Assembly: GCA_014238195.1 (NCBI GenBank)
Contig: JABABO010000073.1
Location: 1-7,391, forward strand
DNA length: 7,391 bases
Origin: Kordiimonadaceae bacterium
GTDB lineage: Bacteria > Pseudomonadota > Alphaproteobacteria > Sphingomonadales > Kordiimonadaceae
Direction: 5' to 3'
Shown here: positions 1-4,673 of the stretch, piece by piece
Position numbering within the stretch: the stretch's first letter is position 1
Layout of the letters: each line of letters begins with the position of its first letter
Program-made: the position numbers and the translations under genes
The notes under the pieces: generated by a model
Database searches by the model: none
Seen by the model: only the letters and a program-made list of their open reading frames with translations
What the model was told of the DNA's origin: nothing

Positions 1-713
1 ACTTGCAAAAATTCCTGTTGAGGATGTTTGCGTCCCCCTTGAGGTGGGACACTGGCAACTGTGCCTTCCATAATTTTTAACAAGGCCTGCTGCACACCTT
101 CGCCTGATACATCACGAGTTATAGAGGGGTTATCAGACTTACGGGTAATTTTGTCGACCTCATCAATGTAAACAATACCACGCTCCGCCCGTTCCACATT
201 ATAATCAGCCGATTGCAACAGCTTCAGGATAATATTTTCCACATCTTCGCCCACGTAGCCTGCTTCGGTTAATGTTGTCGCATCGGCCATAGTGAAGGGC
301 ACGTCCAAAATACGCGCGAGTGTTTGGGCAAGTAAAGTTTTACCGCATCCCGTCGGGCCAACCAATAGAATATTAGACTTTGCTAATTCAACGCCGTCTG
401 AGTTCACACTTGCATGATTAAGGCGTTTATAATGGTTATGCACTGCAACCGAGAGAACCTTTTTCGCATTGCCCTGCCCGATCACATAATCATCAAGCAC
501 TTCCATAATTTCTACAGGCGTCGGAACCCCATCAGTTCCCTTGGCAACCGCATTTTTGCTTTCTTCTTTGATAATGTCGTTACAAAGTTCAACACATTCA
601 TCACAGATAAAGACCGTCGGCCCAGCAATGAGCTTGCGAACTTCATGTTGGCTTTTCCCACAGAAGGAACAATAAAGGGTATTTTTTGCGTCGTTATTTG
701 TCAAATCATCCAC
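1..713 (-). CDS. clpX: ATP-dependent Clp protease ATP-binding subunit ClpX (N-terminal 237 residues, cut by window edge)
   Basis: ClpX is a cytoplasmic AAA+ unfoldase that forms a hexamer, recognises tagged or misfolded proteins and threads them into ClpP. The visible part carries the N-terminal zinc-binding domain with the four-cysteine pattern C15-x2-C18 and C37-x2-C40, followed by the AAA+ large domain: Walker A GPTGCGKT (about 119-126), pore loop GYVG (152-155), Walker B IVYIDEVDK (180-188), and the GGRKHP loop near 226-231. The match to the E. coli protein is nearly continuous. About 180 residues, including sensor 2 and the small domain, lie beyond position 1. There is no in-frame ATG at the front. 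I chose GTG at 713 because an in-frame stop lies just upstream and a weak AAGAG sits about 9 nt before it. A TTG at 704, preceded by GGTGGA, is a real alternative. The gene follows clpP in the same direction after a 184-nt spacer. Identity is near certain; the start is not. Confidence 0.97.
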   Translation of the reverse strand, partial: MDDLTNNDAKNTLYCSFCGKSQHEVRKLIAGPTVFICDECVELCNDIIKEESKNAVAKGTDGVPTPVEIMEVLDDYVIGQGNAKKVLSVAVHNHYKRLNHASVNSDGVELAKSNILLVGPTGCGKTLLAQTLARILDVPFTMADATTLTEAGYVGEDVENIILKLLQSADYNVERAERGIVYIDEVDKITRKSDNPSITRDVSGEGVQQALLKIMEGTVASVPPQGGRKHPQQEFLQ

Positions 714-736
714 CAGATTAAACTCTTACTGTTGTT

Positions 737-757
737 ACCAGTCTATCCTAGACTGGT
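737..757 (-). promoter_or_regulatory. Perfect 9-3-9 palindrome upstream of clpX, overlapping a candidate -10
   Basis: The arms ACCAGTCTA and TAGACTGGT pair perfectly around a 3-nt centre, 24 nt before the clpX GTG. On the minus strand a weak promoter can be read, with TTGTAT at 769-774, an 18-nt spacer and TAGGAT at 745-750, so the palindrome would cover the -10 box. It could be an operator or a hairpin in the clpX leader. It is not a terminator, because no T-run follows on either strand. The palindrome is directly seen; the promoter is inference. Confidence 0.5.
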
Positions 758-775
758 TAAAAAGATGCATACAAC

Positions 776-821
776 AAAAAAAACACAGAAATTAAAGCTT
801 TTTCAGACATATTCTGTGTTT
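776..821 (-). terminator. Terminator-like hairpin with T8 run between clpP and clpX
   Basis: On the minus strand AAACACAGAA (821-812) pairs with TTCTGTGTTT (790-781) around a 21-nt loop. The right arm runs into eight consecutive T residues (783-776). Pairing can extend by three more pairs using the T-run. The stem is AT-rich and the loop long, so termination may be partial and act as an attenuator of clpP read-through into clpX. Confidence 0.5.
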
Positions 822-848
822 CTTGTATGAACTAAACTTAAATAATGC

Positions 849-875
849 ATCTGGACGATTAGACACCATCCAGAT
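849..875 (-). other. Short hairpin just downstream of clpP
   Basis: ATCTGGA (849-855) and TCCAGAT (869-875) form a 7-bp stem with a 13-nt loop, 22 nt after the clpP stop. No clean T-run follows, so it is more likely a 3'-end stabilising hairpin than a terminator. It could also be chance. Confidence 0.35.
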
Positions 876-897
876 ATTTATTCTTCAAAGGCTTTAC

Positions 898-1515
898 TTA
901 TTCGTCTTTGCGGCTTTCATAAACCTCATCAATCAAGCCGAATTTTTTAGCTTCAAGGGCCGACATAAAATTATCCCTGTCCATCGCGGCTTCAATTTTC
1001 TTCAGTGGCTGGCCCGTATGTTTTGCATAAATATCATTAAGTCGTGCCCGCGTTTTTAAAATTTCTTTTGCCTGAATTTCGATATCAGTTGCCTGACCTT
1101 GTGCACCGCCAGACGGCTGATGGATCATTACACGTGCATTTGGCAGCGCATAACGCATTCCAGGCTCCCCCGCTGCAAGAAGAAAAGACCCCATTGAGCA
1201 AGCTTGACCAATACACATAGTGGCAATTTTTGGCTTAATATATTGCATTGTATCATACATGGCTAAACCGCTAGTAACAACGCCGCCAGGTGAATTAATG
1301 TAAAAGCTTATGTCTTTGTCAGGATTTTCTGCTTCCAAAAACAGGAGCTGCGCAACAATCAAGCTAGACACATAATCATTGACCTGACCTGTTAGAAAAA
1401 TAATCCGTTCCTTCAACAGGCGGCTATAGATGTCAAACGATCGCTCGCCGCGTGCTGTTTGTTCAACAACCATTGGCACAAGCGTGTTACCAAATGTTTC
1501 TAACATATTCGTCAT
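898..1515 (-). CDS. clpP: ATP-dependent Clp protease proteolytic subunit ClpP
   Basis: ClpP is the serine peptidase of the two-ring, 14-subunit Clp chamber in the cytoplasm and works with ClpX or ClpA. The 205-residue product has the family length. The catalytic triad is readable: nucleophile S107 in GQACSMGS, H132 in VMIHQPSGG and D181 in DRDNF, with spacings identical to E. coli (25 and 74 residues). The N-terminal block LVPMVVEQTARGERSFDIYS matches the mature E. coli N-terminus, so residues 1 to about 10 are probably a self-cleaved propeptide. The ATG at 1515 has AAGGA 7 nt upstream; a second in-frame ATG is codon 4. C106 beside the nucleophile replaces the alanine of E. coli ClpP. The gene sits between tig and clpX in the classic order, but hairpins on both sides suggest it is transcribed largely on its own. 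Confidence 0.98.
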   Translation of the reverse strand: MTNMLETFGNTLVPMVVEQTARGERSFDIYSRLLKERIIFLTGQVNDYVSSLIVAQLLFLEAENPDKDISFYINSPGGVVTSGLAMYDTMQYIKPKIATMCIGQACSMGSFLLAAGEPGMRYALPNARVMIHQPSGGAQGQATDIEIQAKEILKTRARLNDIYAKHTGQPLKKIEAAMDRDNFMSALEAKKFGLIDEVYESRKDE

Positions 1516-1562
1516 AACTCAATCCTTGCATGGAAGCTTCAACTCAGTAAGCAGTAGCAAGC

Positions 1563-1591
1563 ATATGGCTGTACAGCAAGCATAATTCAAG
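1563..1591 (-). promoter_or_regulatory. Candidate heat-shock-type promoter of clpP
   Basis: On the minus strand CTTGAA (1591-1586) and CCATAT (1568-1563) are separated by 17 nt. This resembles sigma-32-type promoters of alphaproteobacteria, whose -35 box starts with CTTG. A start site near 1556 would give a leader of about 40 nt. A perfect 10-bp palindrome GCTGTACAGC (1568-1577) lies in the spacer, and AGCAAGCATA occurs twice (1556-1565 and 1575-1584). Heat-shock control of clpP is known in other proteobacteria; the assignment here is inference. Confidence 0.4.
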
Positions 1592-1650
1592 TAGCTCAGA
1601 CAAGTTTTATTCCAACGCATTTGCGAAAAATAAACTTTATTTTAGCTCAT

Positions 1651-1679
1651 AAAAAAAGGAGCCACAAAGGACCCCTTTT
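1651..1679 (-). terminator. Intrinsic terminator downstream of tig
   Basis: On the minus strand AAAAGGGG (1679-1672) pairs with CTCCTTTT (1661-1654), including one G-U pair, around a 10-nt loop. Seven T residues end the structure (1657-1651). It lies about 200 nt after the tig stop and 60 nt before the candidate clpP promoter. It should end the tig transcript after the repeat region and isolate clpP. Confidence 0.65.
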
Positions 1680-1690
1680 AAACGAAATAT

Positions 1691-1739
1691 AGCGAGACCA
1701 ATGAATGATAATCTTATTATTTATTGATAAGTCGAACCG
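1691..1739. repeat. Hairpin repeat, copy 1 of 2 (49 bp)
   Basis: The unit is AGCGAGAC, a hairpin at 1699-1726, then ATAAGTCGAACCG. The hairpin pairs CAATGAATGATAA with TTATTATTTATTG: 13 pairs, two of them G-T on the plus strand, with a 2-nt loop. It differs from copy 2 at only 4 of 49 positions, all within the hairpin's central part. It belongs to no repeat family that I recognise. Confidence 0.85.
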
Positions 1740-1746
1740 AAACAAA

Positions 1747-1795
1747 AGCGAGACCAATGAATAATGATTTCATTATTTATTGATAAGTCGAACCG
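1747..1795. repeat. Hairpin repeat, copy 2 of 2 (49 bp)
   Basis: It has the same flanks as copy 1, AGCGAGAC and ATAAGTCGAACCG, offset by 56 bp. The hairpin (1755-1782) pairs CAATGAATAATGA with TCATTATTTATTG: 13 pairs with one G-T on the plus strand and a TT loop. One pair is A-T in copy 1 and G-C here, a compensatory change. CGAAA also precedes both copies by 3-4 nt, so the true unit may be slightly longer. Confidence 0.85.
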
Positions 1796-1806
1796 TCATA
1801 AATACT

Positions 1807-1849
1807 TATAGCCAAATGAGGGGATCAAAATTCACCGCAATTGGCTATA
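1807..1849. repeat. Inverted repeat just after tig
   Basis: TATAGCCAA (1807-1815) and TTGGCTATA (1841-1849) form a perfect 9-bp stem around a 25-nt loop, 28 nt downstream of the tig stop. No T-run follows on the minus strand, so it is not a standard terminator. It may protect the 3' end of the tig message or be part of the neighbouring repeat region. Confidence 0.5.
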
Positions 1850-1876
1850 TATGTCTAGACGAGCTATAAGGATGAT

Positions 1877-3376
1877 TTACTCAGCCTCTTTTTTTGCAGG
1901 CTTCTTAGCGGCAGCCGTTTTCTTTGGGGCTGCTTTTTTATCCGTGTCCTCTTTTGGCGCAGCTTTTTTCTTAGGACTAGCTTTCTTTTTTGTTGTTTTT
2001 TTATCCTTCGCCTTAGTTGGGTTGGCATCTTCCTCATCAATGGCACGAACAGCGGCTTCTAGCTCTTCCCTTGTGACTATTTTGTCGGTCATGTCAGACA
2101 TTTCCAAAACAAAATCAACGACTTTTTCTTCAAAAATTGGAGCGCGTAACTGTGCTTTAGCCTCTTCATTTTCTTGGAAATATTGGAAAACCTGAGCTTC
2201 TTGACCTGGGAAACGGCGTGCTTCTTCGATGACACGGCGGTTCACTTCTTCTTGGCTCACCTGAACTTCGTTTTTGACACCAATTTCGCTCAGAAGAAGG
2301 CCAAGGCGCACGCGGCGTACTGCAATATCACGGAATTCTTCTGCTTCCGATTCATCAGACGGCCCTTCGCTACCCTCTAGGTCTTCTGCTGTGGCCTCAC
2401 CTGATTGGATCATATCTTGCTTAATAGTTTCCCAAATTTGACGAAATTCCAAGTCCACCATACTTTTTGGTACATCAAATGAATATTCCGCAGCCAACAC
2501 ATCAAGCAGGCTGCGCTTCAAACGGGCGCGGGTTAATCCACTATTATCGCCTTCAAGCTGACCTTTCACTGCTTCCCTTAGGGCTGCAAGGTCATCAAGG
2601 CCTAGGTTTTTAGCAAATTCATCATCGATTTTCGTGTCTGTAAGCTTGCGGACCTCTTTAACCTTTACCGCAAATTCCGCTTCTTTACCCGCAAGGTCTT
2701 TTGAATGATATTCGGCAGGGAATGTTACAGTTACGGTTTTCTCATCGCCAGCTTTACAGCCAACTAGCTGCTCCTCAAAACCTGGAATAAACATGCTTGA
2801 CCCCAGTTCCAACTGGAAATCCTCAGCCGCACCACCGTCAAACAATTCACCATCAACACGGCCTTCATAGTCAATAAAGACAGCTTGACCTTCAGCAGCT
2901 TTGGCTGTCTTGGCGGCTTTTTCAAAGCTTTTTTGCTCAGATGCAATATTTTCAATCAGCGCATCAATATCGCCTTCCTCAACTTTCGCTGTCCAGCGCT
3001 CAAGCGGAGGGGCCTTAAAACTATCAACGTCAATTTCAGGCAAAACTTCAAGCTTCACTTTAAAGTCAAGGTCTTTGCCTTCTTCAAAATTCATATTACC
3101 GACTTCAGGACGCACAGCTGGACGAATATTTTTTTCTTCCATCAGCTTCGTTGTTGATTCTTGCATAGTTTCATTCAAAACTTGGCCCATAGCGCGGTCA
3201 CCATGCTGACGCTTAAGCAGGGATAAAGGAGCCTTACCCTTACGAAAGCCCTTGATATCGACATTCGTACGATAATCTTCCAGAATTGTGTTCAGCTTGG
3301 TGTCTAGGTCTGCCGCAGTGATAACTACTTTATATTCGCGCTGCAGTCCGTCGTTAAGAAGTTCTTCAATTTGCAT
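1877..3376 (-). CDS. tig: Trigger factor (ribosome-bound chaperone / prolyl isomerase) with Lys/Ala-rich tail
   Basis: Trigger factor docks at the ribosome exit tunnel, shields nascent chains and has peptidyl-prolyl isomerase activity. The 499-residue product shows the N-terminal ribosome-binding domain with GFRKGKAP at 43-50 (the FRK motif at 44-46, the same numbering as E. coli), an FKBP-type isomerase domain at roughly 160-245, and the helical C-terminal substrate cradle to about 435. It ends in a 48-residue tail (452-499) with 19 lysines, absent from the roughly 430-residue E. coli protein. I chose the ATG at 3376 because it gives the family's MQ-x-E-x-L start and the matching motif numbering, and GTGGGA precedes it; an in-frame GTG at 3388 would add four residues. 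tRNA-Leu lies 90 nt upstream in the same direction. I see no strong promoter between them, so co-transcription with the tRNA is possible. Confidence 0.97.
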   Translation of the reverse strand: MQIEELLNDGLQREYKVVITAADLDTKLNTILEDYRTNVDIKGFRKGKAPLSLLKRQHGDRAMGQVLNETMQESTTKLMEEKNIRPAVRPEVGNMNFEEGKDLDFKVKLEVLPEIDVDSFKAPPLERWTAKVEEGDIDALIENIASEQKSFEKAAKTAKAAEGQAVFIDYEGRVDGELFDGGAAEDFQLELGSSMFIPGFEEQLVGCKAGDEKTVTVTFPAEYHSKDLAGKEAEFAVKVKEVRKLTDTKIDDEFAKNLGLDDLAALREAVKGQLEGDNSGLTRARLKRSLLDVLAAEYSFDVPKSMVDLEFRQIWETIKQDMIQSGEATAEDLEGSEGPSDESEAEEFRDIAVRRVRLGLLLSEIGVKNEVQVSQEEVNRRVIEEARRFPGQEAQVFQYFQENEEAKAQLRAPIFEEKVVDFVLEMSDMTDKIVTREELEAAVRAIDEEDANPTKAKDKKTTKKKASPKKKAAPKEDTDKKAAPKKTAAAKKPAKKEAE

Positions 3377-3425
3377 GGGGTTTCCCACTTTCTTGTCTAA
3401 TATCCGATCAAAAGCGGCTAGATTT

Positions 3426-3452
3426 AAAAGGTGGAAGTCTGATCGCTTCCCC
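3426..3452 (-). terminator. Weak terminator or attenuator between tRNA-Leu and tig
   Basis: On the minus strand GGGGAAG (3452-3446) pairs with CTTCC-A-CC (3437-3430) with one bulged A and an 8-nt loop. TTTT follows (3429-3426). It lies 15 nt after the tRNA CCA and 50 nt before the tig start. The short T-run suggests incomplete termination, which would let some transcripts continue into tig. Confidence 0.45.
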
Positions 3453-3466
3453 TAAAGGACTTGTTA

Positions 3467-3551
3467 TGGTGCGGGTGAAGGGACTTGAACCCCCACATCC
3501 GAAGATACCAGAACCTAAATCTGGCGCGTCTACCAATTCCGCCACACCCGC
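3467..3551 (-). tRNA. tRNA-Leu, anticodon UAG
   Basis: The 85-nt molecule on the minus strand has a 7-bp acceptor stem (GCGGGTG / CACCCGC), a D arm, and an anticodon stem CCAGA/TCTGG enclosing loop TTTAGGT. The anticodon UAG is at 3517-3515. It has the long variable arm of type II tRNAs and a T arm with loop TTCAAGT. Discriminator A and an encoded CCA (3469-3467) complete it. It reads CUN leucine codons, chiefly CUA and CUG. The T stem has two G-U pairs at its base. The 5' leader and 3' trailer are complementary to each other (see findings). Confidence 0.97.
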
Positions 3552-3566
3552 ATAACAAGCCAGTTC

Positions 3567-3602
3567 TTCGTGTGACACCTTCAGGTGTTTACCACACGCG
3601 AA
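3567..3602 (-). other. Hairpin in the tRNA-Leu precursor leader
   Basis: On the minus strand ACACC pairs with GGTGT around a TGAA loop (3588-3575). Beyond a 4-nt bulge, GTGTG pairs with CACAC, with further partial pairing outside. It lies between the candidate promoter and the mature tRNA 5' end, so it would be part of the transcribed leader removed during tRNA maturation. Confidence 0.5.
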
Positions 3603-3655
3603 CCCTTAATCTAGTTCACTGTAATAACAGCTTAGAAAGCCGATTAATTCAGGCG

Positions 3656-3684
3656 CTTATAGACAGGTGATTTTTGAAGTACAA
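3656..3684 (-). promoter_or_regulatory. Candidate sigma-70-type promoter for tRNA-Leu
   Basis: On the minus strand TTGTAC (3684-3679) and TATAAG (3661-3656) are separated by exactly 17 nt. The predicted start near 3649 gives a leader of about 98 nt before the tRNA, which contains a strong hairpin. It is the best promoter match in this spacer and is properly oriented for the tRNA and possibly tig. Confidence 0.55.
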
Positions 3685-3817
3685 GGTTTTTTTTATGAGA
3701 TTGAAGATTTTTTACGCGAGTGATGCCTTTATGACAAGAATGATGGCTTTTTTGTAGGAATAGCATAAAAATATGTGGCAGCGATGGCATCAACACACCC
3801 CTCTCACCAATCACCCC

Positions 3818-4597
3818 CTATTTTGCCTGCATATGTACACAGTAATTATAACGAATACCATGCGCAGCAGGGACTGCAAACATAATCCATAGGGACGTAA
3901 CAAGTGCGAGTAATGCAGTAAGGGCAAAACTGCCTACAAGTAACCCAGTCAGAACTGCACCAATCTGAACGGCATAAATAAGCATGAGAATAATCGCAAA
4001 ATCTTTCACGTAATAATTTTCAATACCTTCACGGTCACTATTGAGCGCTGTTTGGGTCAGATTAGCAGAAAAGAAAGAATAGACAGCGCAATACATTGCA
4101 ATCGTTATGATATTTGCGGCTGAGCCAGTATTATCAAGGACTATTTTATATATTTCGCTCAAATCAGAAAGCGACATACCCGTAAAATCAGGCGCAGCCG
4201 ATGCCAGTCCTACTGCCTTCAACAGTAAACCAAACACTATCGCCACCACACCGATTAATATTGAGATAAACAGAAGCTTTATGCCATTTATGAAAGCTGC
4301 CTTCATCCCGCCGCCGCCTTGCCAAGCCGCATCAGACGCCCCATAAGCACCAATACGAATCCAGTGATTAAAAATATAAGCGGTTAAGGTCAGAATACCA
4401 AAAACTGTTACTATCACTAGTATTATAACGATGAAAATTGGGATATGCCTAATAAATGGGACCAGTAAGCCAAGAAGAAAACTTATAAAAATCAACGCTA
4501 TTATTATCAACAGGAAGGTTTTCACAGCAGCTATTGGATTACGCATTGGTGCAAGCATAGATTCTTTGAAAATTGCAAGTATTGGTAATGTGTTCAC
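3818..4597 (-). CDS. Unrecognised integral membrane protein, about six transmembrane helices
   Basis: I do not recognise a named family. The 259-residue product is strongly hydrophobic, with likely membrane segments near residues 24-46, 53-77, 105-129, 163-182, 199-221 and 223-243. Between segments 2 and 3 there is a conserved-looking stretch with HWIRIGAYGASDAAWQGGGG (about 78-97); a loop around 131-158 has several acidic residues. No catalytic motif, ATP site or export signal is evident. It begins with GTG at 4597, well supported by AGGGGG 7-8 nt upstream. It lies 76 nt after ilvD in the same direction with no clear promoter or terminator between them, so it may be read from the ilvD promoter. 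The composition resembles its neighbours, which argues against recent transfer. The reading frame is very likely a real gene; its function is unknown. Confidence 0.85.
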   Translation of the reverse strand: MNTLPILAIFKESMLAPMRNPIAAVKTFLLIIIALIFISFLLGLLVPFIRHIPIFIVIILVIVTVFGILTLTAYIFNHWIRIGAYGASDAAWQGGGGMKAAFINGIKLLFISILIGVVAIVFGLLLKAVGLASAAPDFTGMSLSDLSEIYKIVLDNTGSAANIITIAMYCAVYSFFSANLTQTALNSDREGIENYYVKDFAIILMLIYAVQIGAVLTGLLVGSFALTALLALVTSLWIMFAVPAAHGIRYNYCVHMQAK

Positions 4598-4673
4598 TGG
4601 AATACCCCCTGATTTAATGGCTTTACTTTACACATAAAGATTTTAATTTAAAAGCGTATCATATATTTTTCAC

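Larger units (their letters stand above)
1516..1876. other. tig-clpP spacer (361 nt, no gene)
   Basis: No credible coding sequence is seen. From the tig side it holds a 9-bp inverted repeat, two tandem hairpin repeats, an intrinsic terminator, and the candidate clpP promoter with its palindrome and direct repeat. This is the most structured non-coding stretch in the window. Confidence 0.8.
3552..3817. other. Spacer between membrane protein and tRNA-Leu (266 nt, no gene)
   Basis: It contains the tRNA promoter and leader hairpin at the tRNA end. The stretch from about 3690 to 3817 is AT-rich. I see no convincing terminator for the membrane protein gene and no credible small gene there. Confidence 0.6.

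Noticed and set aside
414..830. Plus-strand open frame of 138 codons
   Set aside because: It lies mostly antisense to clpX, whose frame is unmistakable, and its translation shows no family features.
1691..1795. Tandem repeats as a minimal CRISPR array
   Set aside because: Only two units, with a 7-nt gap rather than a spacer, and no cas genes nearby.
1851..2195. Plus-strand open frame with a hydrophobic, Ala/Phe/Ser-rich product resembling a membrane segment
   Set aside because: It is the reverse reading of the lysine-rich tig tail: lysine codons read backwards give Phe/Leu/Ser codons, so the apparent hydrophobicity is an artefact.
3377..3388. GTG at 3388 as the trigger factor start
   Set aside because: It adds four unconserved residues; the ATG at 3376 reproduces family N-terminus and E. 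coli motif numbering.
3485..3670. Plus-strand open frame of 61 codons
   Set aside because: It overlaps the tRNA-Leu gene and its promoter on the opposite strand and has no protein features.
3735..3760. T-run after GATGGC as a plus-strand terminator
   Set aside because: Only a 3-bp stem can form and no plus-strand gene ends there.
4624..4662. AT-rich palindrome and small hairpin between ilvD and the membrane protein gene as terminator or promoter
   Set aside because: The stems are short and made almost only of A-T pairs, no T-run follows in the right direction, and no paired -35/-10 boxes are convincing.
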